From NCBI RefSeq assembly GCF_025148125.1, contig NZ_CP102267.1, forward strand, positions 921,001 through 985,000: a stretch of DNA of 64,000 bases, written 5' to 3'. The stretch is from Blautia wexlerae DSM 19850. Lineage in GTDB: Bacteria > Bacillota > Clostridia > Lachnospirales > Lachnospiraceae. A program made the position numbers and the translations under genes. Of the stretch, positions 8,725 through 17,984 are shown in pieces (position 1 is the first letter of the stretch; each line of letters opens with the position of its first letter). A model generated the notes under the pieces. That model made no database searches. It was not told where the DNA came from and saw only the letters and a program-made list of their open reading frames with translations.

Positions 8725-10116
8725 ATGAAGAGAGGCAGTATTTTTGAAACTGACGGAATCCCCCGCATGAGTGAGGCTTTACCCCTTGCCATGCAGCATG
8801 TCGTAGCTATGATCGTTGGCTGTGTCACACCGGCGATCATCGTTTCCGGAGCAGTTCCAGGCGGACTCTCCAGAGAAGACCAGGTTATCCTGATCCAGTC
8901 GGCACTGGTCATTGCAGCATTGTCAACTTTGCTTCAGCTGTTTCCGATTGGCGGAAAGGCGAAATTTGCAATTGGCTCAGGCCTGCCGATTATCATGGGT
9001 GTCAGCTTTGCTTACGTGCCAAGTATGCAGGCGATAGCGGAATCGTATGGAATAGCAGCAATCATGGGTGCGGAGATTGTTGGTGGTATCGTAGCAGTTG
9101 TTATGGGTTTGCTGGTCAAGAAGATTCGGGTATTTTTCCCGCCGCTAATCACAGGAACAGTCGTATTTACCATCGGTCTTTCCCTGTATCCGACTGCCAT
9201 TAATTATATGGCAGGCGGTACCAGCAGTCCGAATTACGGATCCTGGCAGAACTGGGCAATTGCATTTTTCACGCTGATCGTTGTTACAGCTCTGAATCAT
9301 TTTGGAAAGGGAATCTGGAAACTGGCATCTATTCTGATCGGTATTATAGTGGGATATCTGGTTTCTATTCCGTTTGGAATGGTAGATTTCTCAAGCATAG
9401 GGGAAGCAGGTGTCTGTCAGCTTCCATCTCTGATGCATTTTGGAGTACAGTTTGAGCCGTCTTCCTGTGTTGCACTGGGAATTTTATTTGCTATCAACTC
9501 TATTCAGGCAATCGGTGATTATTCAGCGACTACGATCGGAGCTATGGACAGAACACCTAAGGATGATGAACTGCAGCGTGGAATCGTTGGTTATGGTCTT
9601 TCTAACGTTGTAGGCGCATTGCTCGGCGGACTTCCCACAGCAACATACAGCCAGAACGTTGGTATTGTTACAACTACAAAGGTTATCAACCGTTGGGTAC
9701 TGGGACTTGCAGCTGCAATTCTCGGTATAGCAGGTCTGGTTCCGAAATTCTCAGCTATCCTGACAACGATTCCTCAGTGTGTACTGGGCGGTGCAACTGT
9801 GTCTGTATTTGCATCGATCGCAATGACAGGTATGAAGCTGGTTGCTTCTGCTGAGATGGATTACCGTAATTCATCTATCGTAGGACTTGCAGCTGCACTG
9901 GGAATGGGTGTATCTCAGGCAACAGCTGCACTTGCAAGCTTTCCCACATGGGTAACAACAATTTTCGGTAAATCACCGGTTGTCCTTGCAACTATTATTG
10001 CAGTAATGCTTAATGTGATCCTTCCGAAAACACGGGATGAGCAGAAAGAAGAGGCAAAAAAAAAGATTAAAATAGAACAGAAACTGGAAGAAGACCACAG
10101 GGAATTCGGGGAATAA
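8725..10116 (+). CDS. NCS2 family uracil/xanthine permease
   Basis: 463 residues from the ATG at 8725 (GGGAGG upstream). About 12-14 membrane segments. NCS2 marks are the QH motif in the first helix (MQHVVAMIVG), the substrate-binding region FAINSIQAIGDYSATT and the later GGLPTATYSQNVGIVTTTK. The protein imports a nucleobase with a cation. The IGDYSAT variant looks more purine/xanthine-like than a classic UraA, but specificity cannot be settled by eye. It stands alone between a promoter at 8670 and a terminator at 10143. Confidence 0.88.
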   Translation: MKRGSIFETDGIPRMSEALPLAMQHVVAMIVGCVTPAIIVSGAVPGGLSREDQVILIQSALVIAALSTLLQLFPIGGKAKFAIGSGLPIIMGVSFAYVPSMQAIAESYGIAAIMGAEIVGGIVAVVMGLLVKKIRVFFPPLITGTVVFTIGLSLYPTAINYMAGGTSSPNYGSWQNWAIAFFTLIVVTALNHFGKGIWKLASILIGIIVGYLVSIPFGMVDFSSIGEAGVCQLPSLMHFGVQFEPSSCVALGILFAINSIQAIGDYSATTIGAMDRTPKDDELQRGIVGYGLSNVVGALLGGLPTATYSQNVGIVTTTKVINRWVLGLAAAILGIAGLVPKFSAILTTIPQCVLGGATVSVFASIAMTGMKLVASAEMDYRNSSIVGLAAALGMGVSQATAALASFPTWVTTIFGKSPVVLATIIAVMLNVILPKTRDEQKEEAKKKIKIEQKLEEDHREFGE

Positions 10117-10142
10117 AAACAGAAACTGAATATGGGAAATAT

Positions 10143-10184
10143 AAGGTGTGCTTTCACAGGGGGATGTGGGAACACACCTTTTTA
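10143..10184 (+). terminator. Rho-independent terminator of the permease gene
   Basis: AAGGTGTG pairs with CACACCTT, followed by TTTTTATT. It ends the permease transcript before the pfp promoter. Confidence 0.7.
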
Positions 10185-10189
10185 TTGAA

Positions 10190-10219
10190 TTGCTATGGAA
10201 GGCAGTTGTATGATATAAT
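10190..10219 (+). promoter_or_regulatory. Promoter of pfp
   Basis: TTGCTA and a perfect TATAAT are 18 bases apart, about 35 bases before the AGGAGG site of pfp. Confidence 0.6.
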
Positions 10220-10261
10220 GAAAAGCAATCACATTAAATCAAACGATACAGGAGGTTTCTT

Positions 10262-11494
10262 ATGTCCAGAAAGAATCTGATCGTCGGTCAGTCCGGCGGT
10301 CCTACCGCAGTAATTAACAGCAGCCTTTACGGAGTTGTATCCGAGGGAATGCGTCATCCGGAAGCTATTGAGCATGTTTACGGAATGATAAACGGAATTG
10401 AAGGATTTTTAAATGGAACAGTTCTTGACTTTGCCGAAGCACTTCCGGGAGAGAAACTTGACGGTCTGAAAGTCACACCAGGTGCTTATCTTGGTTCCTG
10501 CCGCTATAAATTGCCGGAATCACTGGAAGATCCGGTTTATCCAAGACTTTTTAAAAAATTTGAAGAAATGAATATTGGCTGGTTTTTCTATATCGGTGGA
10601 AATGATTCCATGGATACGGTGAGCAAACTTTCCCGTTATGCTGCGCAGACAGGCAGTGATATCCGTATCCTCGGAGAACCAAAAACAATCGACAATGATC
10701 TGATCCACACAGACCATACTCCGGGATTTGGAAGTGCAGCCAGATATGTAGCTTCTACAGTCCGCGAGATTACCATAGATGCAAATGTTTATGAAAAGAA
10801 ATCCGTAACTATTATAGAGATTATGGGCCGCCACGCAGGATGGCTCACTGCTGCATCTGCACTTGCCCGCAAATATACAGGAGACAACCCTCTTCTCATC
10901 TACCTTCCGGAAACAGCCTTTGACCAGGAAGAATTTCTTAAAGCAGTAGAGAAATCATTTGAGAAAAACTGCAATGTCATTGTCTGCGTATCAGAAGGAA
11001 TCCATGACGACAAGGGCACATTTATCTGTGAATACGACAATTCCGTAGGCACTGATACCTTTGGACACAAAATGCTGGCAGGCTGTGGTAAATATCTCGA
11101 AAACCTTGTCAGAAACCGCCTCGGTGTAAAAGCCCGTTCTGTAGAACTCAACGTCAGCCAGCGTTGCTCTGCATCCATGATGTCCGCCACAGACCAGCAG
11201 GAAGCCATCAAAGCCGGAGAATTCGGCGTACAGGCAGCCCTCAACGGCGAAACAGGAAAGATGATCTCATTTATCCGCAAAGAAACCTCTGACGGAACCT
11301 ATATCATGGAATGTGGTCTTGAAGACGTCAATGCCATCTGCAACGAAGAAAAAACAGTTCCATCAGAGTGGATCACAGAAGACGGATCTGACGTCACTGA
11401 AGCCTTCATAAACTATGCCCGCCCCCTGATCCAGGGAACAGTACAGATCCCCTGCGGCGAAGACGGCCTCCCGTCATTCGTATACCGAAAATAG
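10262..11494 (+). CDS. pfp: Diphosphate-dependent 6-phosphofructokinase
   Basis: 410 residues. GQSGGPTAVINSS at the N-terminus and EIMGRHAGWLTA are phosphofructokinase motifs. The diphosphate type is shown by GGNDS (Asp115 where ATP enzymes have Gly) and by PKTIDND with Lys141 where ATP enzymes have Gly. It converts fructose 6-phosphate and PPi reversibly to fructose 1,6-bisphosphate and Pi in the cytoplasm, and fba at 61655 takes the next glycolytic step. ACAGGAGG precedes the ATG. It is monocistronic and converges on an ABC exporter across a family 3 palindrome. Confidence 0.93.
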   Translation: MSRKNLIVGQSGGPTAVINSSLYGVVSEGMRHPEAIEHVYGMINGIEGFLNGTVLDFAEALPGEKLDGLKVTPGAYLGSCRYKLPESLEDPVYPRLFKKFEEMNIGWFFYIGGNDSMDTVSKLSRYAAQTGSDIRILGEPKTIDNDLIHTDHTPGFGSAARYVASTVREITIDANVYEKKSVTIIEIMGRHAGWLTAASALARKYTGDNPLLIYLPETAFDQEEFLKAVEKSFEKNCNVIVCVSEGIHDDKGTFICEYDNSVGTDTFGHKMLAGCGKYLENLVRNRLGVKARSVELNVSQRCSASMMSATDQQEAIKAGEFGVQAALNGETGKMISFIRKETSDGTYIMECGLEDVNAICNEEKTVPSEWITEDGSDVTEAFINYARPLIQGTVQIPCGEDGLPSFVYRK

Positions 11495-11505
11495 TATAGA
11501 TTGAC

Positions 11506-11715
11506 GGACGCGCAGGAAAATTAATTGTCTGGCGTGCGGTTTCGGACACTAAGATATTCTAAGGCGATAAAAATCTGCTAAAAGCATGAGCCCGCAGGGT
11601 CAAACTCGCTGTCGCTCAGACAGTGACCCTGTGGGCTCATAACGCATATTTTTATCGTCTAAGAATATCTAAGTATCCTGCAAATGCACGCCAGACAATT
11701 AATTTTCCTGCGCTG
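11506..11715. repeat. Family 3 long palindromic element, copy 1
   Basis: The ends are 28-base perfect inverted repeats (11510-11537 and 11686-11713), flanked by GGAC and TG. Inside are a 23-base stem (11552-11574 with 11648-11670, two mismatches), an 11-16 base central stem (11586-11601 with 11625-11640, one mismatch) and a small CTGTC/GACAG tip. It lies in the convergent gap between pfp and the ABC exporter. Copy 2 is at 40577-40787. No open reading frame is evident. 11716-11790 shows nothing else. Confidence 0.9.
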
Positions 11716-11790
11716 TTATAATATATATCAGTAGATTGCAAATATAAAGATAACTGTTTCGCAGTTTATTATCGGATACTATAAACAAAA

Positions 11791-13512
11791 TCACATATTA
11801 TAATAAGCCGCATACACTCCATTCATATCCAACAGCTCTTCATGTGTCCCCCTCTCAGCAATCCCATCCTCAGTGATCACAATAATCTCATCCGCATCCC
11901 TGATCGTAGAAAGTCTGTGCGCAATGGTAATAGTAGTACGGTTCTGTGAAAGCTCTTCAAGACTTCTCTGGATCCATCGTTCACTCTCATTATCCAGAGC
12001 ACTCGTAGCTTCATCAAGGATCAGGATCGGCGGATTCTTCAGGAACACACGTGCAATGGAAATCCTCTGTTTCTGACCGCCCGAAAGTCTTGTTCCGCGT
12101 TCTCCGACATAGGTATCATACTGCTGTGGAAGTTCCATAATAAAATCATGAATGCTTGCCCGCTTTGCAGCTGCAATAATCTCTTCATCAGAAGCTCCCG
12201 GTTTTCCATATGCAATATTATCCCGGATCGTACCGTCAAACAGATAGACATCCTGCTGTACAGTTCCGATATTATTTCTGAGACTCTTCAGAGTCAGGCT
12301 GCGGATATCTTTTCCATCAATAGTGATCCGTCCCTCTGTTACATCATAAAAGCGTGGCAGAAGAGAACAGATAGTAGTTTTCCCGCCACCTGACGGACCC
12401 ACAAGTGCCACAGACTTTCCGGCAGGGATATCAATAGAGATATCACTGAGAACAGGGGTATTATCGTCACTGTAATGAAAAGATACATGCTCATAGCTTA
12501 CATGTCCCTTCACATCAGTAAGTTCTCTGGCATCCGGAGCGTCTGTGATCTCTGACTCTGTTTCCATAACATCAAGGAAACGGCGGAAGCCTGAAAGACC
12601 CTTTTGCATCATTTCTACCAGCTCGACCAGAATCTGGATCGGACTGATAAAGATTCCGATATAAAGTGCATACATGGCAAGATCTGCAGTCTGCATTTCT
12701 CCGTTGGCAATAAGATAACCGCCATACACCAGAGTGACCAGATACATCATTCCCTGAAAGAACAGATTAGAGCTCATAAAGCTTCCCATACAGCGATAAT
12801 TATCACGCTTTGAAAGCAGAAAAGCTTCATTGCTTTTTTTGAATTTGTTATGTTCAATATCTTCATTTGCAAAGGACTGTACCACACGGATACCGGAAAG
12901 TGTGTCCTGGAGACTTGCATTGACATCCCCGATCTTACGTCTGTTTTCCATAAAAGTTGCCTGCATTCGGGCATTCTGCTTAAAGGAAAACCAAAACATA
13001 ACAATAACGAGGATGATCAGTGGAAATGCCAGTTTCTTATTGATAAAGAAAAGAAAGACAAAAGCACCGATGATCTTTACCAGAGAGATAAAAAGGTTTT
13101 CAGGACCATGGTGTGCAAACTCGGAAATATCAAAAAGATCACTGACCAGCTTGCTCATCATCTGACCGGAATTATTCTGACTGTAATAGGAAAATGAAAG
13201 CTGCTGGTAATGATCAAATAATTCCTGCCGCATATCCCGTTCCATATTTGCTCCCATCATGTGTCCCTGGCAGGTTACATAATATTTGCAGAGACATTGG
13301 ATCACATACATAAGAAAGAGTCCTCCTGCGATCACAGGCAGTGCATGAAGAATCCTTGACTGATCCTGAGTGAACAGTGTTTTTGTCATAGTCCGCAGGA
13401 TCTGAGGATATGCCAGATCTATCAGACTGATCACGGCAGCACATATCAGATCAATAAAAAAGACCGTTTTATACGGATCATAGTAGTGGATGAATTTTTT
13501 GATAGTATTCAT
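11791..13512 (-). CDS. ABC exporter, fused permease and ATPase (MsbA/multidrug type)
   Basis: 573 residues from the ATG at 13512, preferred over an ATG 18 bases upstream because AAAGGA is correctly placed. The N-terminal 310 residues form a six-helix exporter domain. The ATPase domain has Walker A GPSGGGKTT, signature LSGGQKQRISIAR, Walker B ILILDEATSAL and H-loop IAHRLST, all intact. It forms a homodimer or heterodimer exporting lipids, drugs or peptides. No partner half-transporter is adjacent, so a homodimer is likely. The substrate is unknown. Confidence 0.92.
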   Translation of the reverse strand: MNTIKKFIHYYDPYKTVFFIDLICAAVISLIDLAYPQILRTMTKTLFTQDQSRILHALPVIAGGLFLMYVIQCLCKYYVTCQGHMMGANMERDMRQELFDHYQQLSFSYYSQNNSGQMMSKLVSDLFDISEFAHHGPENLFISLVKIIGAFVFLFFINKKLAFPLIILVIVMFWFSFKQNARMQATFMENRRKIGDVNASLQDTLSGIRVVQSFANEDIEHNKFKKSNEAFLLSKRDNYRCMGSFMSSNLFFQGMMYLVTLVYGGYLIANGEMQTADLAMYALYIGIFISPIQILVELVEMMQKGLSGFRRFLDVMETESEITDAPDARELTDVKGHVSYEHVSFHYSDDNTPVLSDISIDIPAGKSVALVGPSGGGKTTICSLLPRFYDVTEGRITIDGKDIRSLTLKSLRNNIGTVQQDVYLFDGTIRDNIAYGKPGASDEEIIAAAKRASIHDFIMELPQQYDTYVGERGTRLSGGQKQRISIARVFLKNPPILILDEATSALDNESERWIQRSLEELSQNRTTITIAHRLSTIRDADEIIVITEDGIAERGTHEELLDMNGVYAAYYNM

Positions 13513-13669
13513 AAGATAAAATCCTTTCATCTGTGATAGAATATATGTAATTTTATAGTAACATAACGGAAAGGAAAGTCAATAGAGGGGCAGGAACAGG
13601 ACTTTAAAATGAAGCTTTTTTGTGTTATATTGTGGTTATGGTAATTTCACAGGAGAGGAAGATGATCTG

Positions 13670-13978
13670 ATGCAGGACAGAAAGCTTGAACAGGCTCTGG
13701 AGATTTATTTTCAGGAAAATCCGGACAGAGAGTCCGATAAATATCAGGAGATACAGAAATACCTGAAGCTCAGAATACGTTCTGTAATGGAGCTTCTGAT
13801 AGAGAATGAGGATACAGAAAGGATGGAACAGATCGAGAAATGCGGATGGTTTTCCGCAAATGAGCTGGAGAATTTTATAAAATGTGCACAGGAAAAAGCA
13901 AAGCTGCGTTCTCTGGTATGGCTGCTTCATCTGAAAGATAAAAAATATGGATACCAAAAAAAAGACTTTTCACTGTAA
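13670..13978 (+). CDS. Hypothetical protein, first gene of vWA/MoxR cluster
   Basis: 102 residues from the ATG at 13670, chosen because AGGAGAGGA lies about ten bases upstream; an in-frame ATG at 13622 lacks a site. It is hydrophilic, charged and mostly helical in character (MQDRKLEQALEIYF, later DTERMEQIEKCGWFSANELE). I do not recognise a family. Its last 32 bases overlap the vWA gene, so the two are probably translationally coupled, and the protein may belong to the same machine as the downstream vWA and MoxR proteins. Confidence 0.65.
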   Translation: MQDRKLEQALEIYFQENPDRESDKYQEIQKYLKLRIRSVMELLIENEDTERMEQIEKCGWFSANELENFIKCAQEKAKLRSLVWLLHLKDKKYGYQKKDFSL

Positions 13979-15185
13979 AACAACAACAGAGCAGGAACTT
14001 ACCGGAAAAAAAATCCTGCAAAACTGCAGAAATCAATTATATCTGGACTTTCCTTATCTGGACGGGGCATTTACAAGTCTGGAATACAAAGCAGACAGCA
14101 GCATTGATACAATTGGGACAGACGGGGAGCTGATTTATTTTAATCCGGTATTTCTTATGAAAAAATATCTGGAAGATCCGGCAGCAGTAAGAAGAGGATA
14201 TCTGCACATGCTGCTTCACTGTCTGTACCTTCATATTTTCATGGAACCTGACAGAGATTCCGGTGAATGGGACAGGGAATGCGACTGTTTTGTAGAGCAG
14301 CTGATCGACAAGGCTGTCGGAGAAGGCAAAATCAGCCTGAAGAAAAGAAAATCAGATGATACACAGGTGAACACAAATACTTTTGATGATCACATATTCT
14401 GGCAGAGAACTGCCGGACAGGCATCAGGAGGCAGGAGAACAAAGGAAAAATGGGAACATATCCTTGCTTATACCTCACAGAATAAGACCGGTATGCAAAG
14501 CAGGGCAGGGACTCAGACAAACGATCAGCAGGAAGAACTGGATGAGATCTACCGCAGTAAATATGATTACCGGAAATTTCTGAAGCAGTTCTGCAGACTG
14601 CGGGAGGAAGTGGAGCTGGATACGGAGAGCTTTGATTATATTTTTTACAGCTTTGGAATGGAACATTATGGAAATATTCCATTGATAGAACCGTTGGAGT
14701 ATAAAGAAGTAAACCGTCTGGAGGAGCTGGTGATCGCCATTGACACATCCGGTTCATGTTCAGGAGAAACTGTACAGAGATTTCTGGGTGAAACCTATGG
14801 GATTTTAAGTGAAAAAGAGAATTTTTTCAGCAGGATGAAGGTATATATTGTCCAGTGCGACTGTTTTATCCAGAAAGTGGATGTGATCCATTCTGAGGAA
14901 GAGTGGAAGGAATACATCCGGAACGTTAAGATCCAGGGCAGGGGAGGTACAGATTTCCGCCCTGTATTTGAATTGATCCGTCAGGAAAAAGAGAGAAAAG
15001 AACTGAAGAATCTCAGAGCACTGATCTATTTTACAGATGGTGACGGGATTTATCCGGGACAAAAGCCGGATTATGAGACTGCATTTGTATTTCTGAAACG
15101 GACGGACAAGATGAAACTGGTGCCGCCATGGGCGAAATGTCTGATCACAGGAATGGGGCAAACTGCGGAGCAGATGTCAGTTTGA
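13947..15185 (+). CDS. vWA-like domain protein with DUF2201-type N-terminus
   Basis: 412 residues. The N-terminal part has a histidine-rich helix (LHMLLHCLYLHIF) like the putative metallopeptidase region of DUF2201 proteins. The C-terminal half is a von Willebrand A-type domain with MIDAS motif DTSGSCS, a later GGTDF threonine and FTDGDG aspartate. Such proteins are regularly paired with MoxR AAA ATPases, as here, and are thought to act as metal-dependent chaperone or activation partners. Translation begins inside the preceding gene. No strong ribosome site is seen, consistent with coupling. Client proteins are unknown. Confidence 0.8.
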   Translation: MDTKKKTFHCKTTTEQELTGKKILQNCRNQLYLDFPYLDGAFTSLEYKADSSIDTIGTDGELIYFNPVFLMKKYLEDPAAVRRGYLHMLLHCLYLHIFMEPDRDSGEWDRECDCFVEQLIDKAVGEGKISLKKRKSDDTQVNTNTFDDHIFWQRTAGQASGGRRTKEKWEHILAYTSQNKTGMQSRAGTQTNDQQEELDEIYRSKYDYRKFLKQFCRLREEVELDTESFDYIFYSFGMEHYGNIPLIEPLEYKEVNRLEELVIAIDTSGSCSGETVQRFLGETYGILSEKENFFSRMKVYIVQCDCFIQKVDVIHSEEEWKEYIRNVKIQGRGGTDFRPVFELIRQEKERKELKNLRALIYFTDGDGIYPGQKPDYETAFVFLKRTDKMKLVPPWAKCLITGMGQTAEQMSV

Positions 15186-15194
15186 GTAAATAAT

Positions 15195-15348
15195 GTTACT
15201 GTTCACTGGTAATATCCCGCGAGGTGTTTTTTGTGAGCGAAGGTCACAGAAAACCCGAGACATACCGCGCGAATTTATGCGATTAGCATAAATTCTGTGC
15301 ATCGCGAAGCGTGTTGCTGGGAACGGAGTGAACAGAGTGAACAGTAAC
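15195..15348. repeat. Family 2 modular palindromic repeat, long copy
   Basis: It is bounded by GTTACTGTTCAC and GTGAACAGTAAC, with two internal hairpins: GTTTTTTGTGA/TCACAGAAAAC and AATTTATGC/GCATAAATT. It separates the vWA and MoxR genes. The first hairpin differs from that in other copies but still pairs. Confidence 0.88.
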
Positions 15349-15377
15349 TAAATAATTAGCAGGAGTATGATAATAAA

Positions 15378-16928
15378 ATGAACATACAGGAAGCAAAAAC
15401 AGAAATCTGTAATACACTTCGTGCATATCTGGCGAAGGATGAGAATGGATATTATACTTATCCTCTGATCCGTCAGAGACCGCTGTTGCTGATCGGTCCG
15501 CCGGGAATCGGCAAAACTGCCATTATGGAACAGGCGGCAGCAGAGTGCAGTGTGGGACTTGTAGCCTACACCATTACCCATCACACCCGTCAGAGTGCCA
15601 TCGGTCTTCCGGAGATCGTTAAACGGAATTACGGTGGAAAAGGAATGATGGTGACAGATTACACAATGAGTGAGATCGTGGCATCTGTCTATGATTGTAT
15701 GGAGAATACAGGCAGGAAAGAGGGAATCCTGTTTATTGATGAGATCAACTGTGTGTCTGAAACCCTGGCACCGGCAATGCTGGCACTTCTCCAGAATAAA
15801 ACCTTTGGAAGTCATAAGATTCCGGAAGGCTGGATTCTGGTAGCAGCGGGAAATCCACCGGAGTATAATAAATCTGTCAGGGAATTTGATATTGTCACAC
15901 TCGATCGTGTCCGTAAGCTTACAATTGAGCCTGACTGCGATATCTGGCTGAAATATGCAGGACAGCAGAATGTGCACCAGGCGATCATTTCTTATCTGTC
16001 TGTGAAGAAAAACAATTTCTATGCGGTGGAGAATGCAGTAGACGGTAAATTCTTTGTGACTGCCAGAGGCTGGGAGGATCTTTCAAGACTTCTGCAAAGC
16101 TATGAAAAGCTAGGAATCGGGATCAGTGAGGAACTGGTGGAGGAATTTCTCCAGAAAGACGAAACAGCCAGAGATTTTGCAGGATTTTATCAGTTATATA
16201 CAAAGTATGGGGAGGATTATGAAATCCCGTCGATCCTGTCCGGAAATCTGAGTCGGGAGAATCTGGCGCTGAAGGAGAAGATGGCTGCAGATGGAGCTTT
16301 TGAGGAGCGTTTTGCAGTTGTAAATCTGATCCTGGGGGCATTGAGAGAAAAAGCGGAAGAATATGGACAGGCAGATCATCAGCTTGAGGTACTCTATGAG
16401 ATGCTTCTGCATCTGAGAACTCAGGTGAGAAAGAATGCTGAGGAAGAGAAGCTGGGAATTTCATTGCTTGAAGAATTTGTGCAGGAACAGGAAAACAGTC
16501 TGCAGATCAAAGTAAAGATGGAACTGATCTCAGTAAGAGAACAGAAATATCAGGAGACGGCAATCCGCAGGCTGAGGGAATATATTCTGACAGCAAAGAA
16601 AGAACATGTGCGGTCAGCTGAAAATGGATTTAAGCGGATCAGTAAATGTTTTGAAAAAGAAGCAGTATGCAGAGAAGATATGATCCAGAAACTCCAGGGA
16701 GAACTGCAGAATGCCTTTTTATTTATTAAAGAGAGCTTTGGCGAAAATCAGGAAATGCTGCTTTTCGTGACAGGGATCACAGCGGATAAGTCAATGACTT
16801 CGTTTATTGCCGGAAATGGCTGTCCGGCATATTTTGAACACAGCGAGATGCTTTTATATAATAAAGAAGAAAATGAACTGCGAAAAGCGTGTCTGGAGGC
16901 AGTGCATGATGGATTACAGGAAGAATGA
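15378..16928 (+). CDS. MoxR-type AAA ATPase
   Basis: 516 residues. Walker A is IGPPGIGKTAIM, Walker B ILFIDEIN, followed by VAAGNPPEYN (sensor 1) and a typical AAA lid. The C-terminal 250 residues are helical and charged, probably coiled coil, longer than in a minimal MoxR. MoxR ATPases work with vWA-domain partners to remodel or load cofactors into target complexes, and the partner is the gene upstream. A family 2 repeat lies between them. The ATG follows AGCAGGAG at moderate distance. Confidence 0.87.
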   Translation: MNIQEAKTEICNTLRAYLAKDENGYYTYPLIRQRPLLLIGPPGIGKTAIMEQAAAECSVGLVAYTITHHTRQSAIGLPEIVKRNYGGKGMMVTDYTMSEIVASVYDCMENTGRKEGILFIDEINCVSETLAPAMLALLQNKTFGSHKIPEGWILVAAGNPPEYNKSVREFDIVTLDRVRKLTIEPDCDIWLKYAGQQNVHQAIISYLSVKKNNFYAVENAVDGKFFVTARGWEDLSRLLQSYEKLGIGISEELVEEFLQKDETARDFAGFYQLYTKYGEDYEIPSILSGNLSRENLALKEKMAADGAFEERFAVVNLILGALREKAEEYGQADHQLEVLYEMLLHLRTQVRKNAEEEKLGISLLEEFVQEQENSLQIKVKMELISVREQKYQETAIRRLREYILTAKKEHVRSAENGFKRISKCFEKEAVCREDMIQKLQGELQNAFLFIKESFGENQEMLLFVTGITADKSMTSFIAGNGCPAYFEHSEMLLYNKEENELRKACLEAVHDGLQEE

Positions 16929-17050
16929 TGTGACCGGGTATAATAGTCTGTCACAGACAGCGGTTGGAAACGGATGTCTGTATATTATATAGAAGTCAAT
17001 CAGACAGCAGCTGATACATAGCAGCAATGTGCTGCGGAAATGGAGGAAGA

Positions 17051-17863
17051 ATGTCAGAAAAACAGCCTAAAAAAAAGAAGACAGCAGGGGATGTTGTGTT
17101 GACGGTTGTTCTGATCGCAGCAATCTGTGTATTCTGTTATGCAGGATATAATCTGTTTCATATTTATACAGAATATAAGAAAGGTACGGATGAGTACAAT
17201 TCGATCACACAGATGGCGGTAACAGAACGAGATCCGGATGGAGAAGCGGCAGGACCGGAAGCCGGCAGTGAGCTGAAAGCACCTATGGATATTGACTTTG
17301 CATCTCTTAAAAGTGTAAATAATGATGTAGTGGGATGGATTTATGTGGAAGCAGTGCCGGATATCAATTATCCCATTGTGCATGGCAAAGACAATGAAAC
17401 TTATCTTCACAGAACCTATGAGAAGAATTACAATTTTGCAGGTACTATCTTTGTGGACTATGAAAACAAAGGTGATTTCAGTGATTGTAATACGATCGTG
17501 TATGGCCATAATATGAAAAATGGTTCCATGTTTGCTCAGCTTAAGAAGTTTACACAGGATGAAGAGACTTATAAGAAGAGCAAATATTTCTGGATCTTTA
17601 CACCTGAGAAAAACTACAGGTATGAGATTATTTCTGCGTACACCACAGGTGTGAACAGTGATACCTATACACTGTTTAAGGGACCTGGTGAGGAATTTGA
17701 AAAATATCTGGAGAAGATTCGAGGATATTCCGAGATCCGGACAGATGCAGAAGGAATGAACATAAAGGACAAGATCATTACTCTGTCTACCTGTACAGGA
17801 AACGAGGCAACCCGTTATGTTGTCCAGGGAAAACGTGTGGATACACTTGATGTCGGGCAGTAG
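17051..17863 (+). CDS. srtB: Class B sortase
   Basis: 270 residues from the ATG at 17051, with GGAGGAAG upstream. A basic N-terminus and one membrane helix (about residues 15-38) anchor the enzyme outside the cell. The sortase fold carries the full triad: His153 in YGHNM, Cys248 in LSTCTG and Arg255 in ATRYVV. The helix-rich N-terminal part and spacing fit class B. It cleaves a sorting motif and links a surface protein to peptidoglycan. No sorting-signal substrate is seen in the window. Confidence 0.9.
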   Translation: MSEKQPKKKKTAGDVVLTVVLIAAICVFCYAGYNLFHIYTEYKKGTDEYNSITQMAVTERDPDGEAAGPEAGSELKAPMDIDFASLKSVNNDVVGWIYVEAVPDINYPIVHGKDNETYLHRTYEKNYNFAGTIFVDYENKGDFSDCNTIVYGHNMKNGSMFAQLKKFTQDEETYKKSKYFWIFTPEKNYRYEIISAYTTGVNSDTYTLFKGPGEEFEKYLEKIRGYSEIRTDAEGMNIKDKIITLSTCTGNEATRYVVQGKRVDTLDVGQ

Positions 17864-17984
17864 AATTATGAAGAGCAGTTACCTGAATCAGAAGAAAATC
17901 GTATTGCTGTAAAAGCAGACGATAAAAATTCAGATGATAAAATTTCAGTAACAGTGTTTGGAAAAAATAAAGGAGGAATTCTAA

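Noticed and set aside
11506..11715. Simple bidirectional terminator
   Set aside because: It is far longer than needed, has no U run at the stem base, and the other copy follows an ordinary terminator.
15195..15348. CRISPR-like repeats
   Set aside because: The family 2 units are dispersed singly with internal hairpins. There are no regularly spaced repeats with unique spacers and no cas genes.
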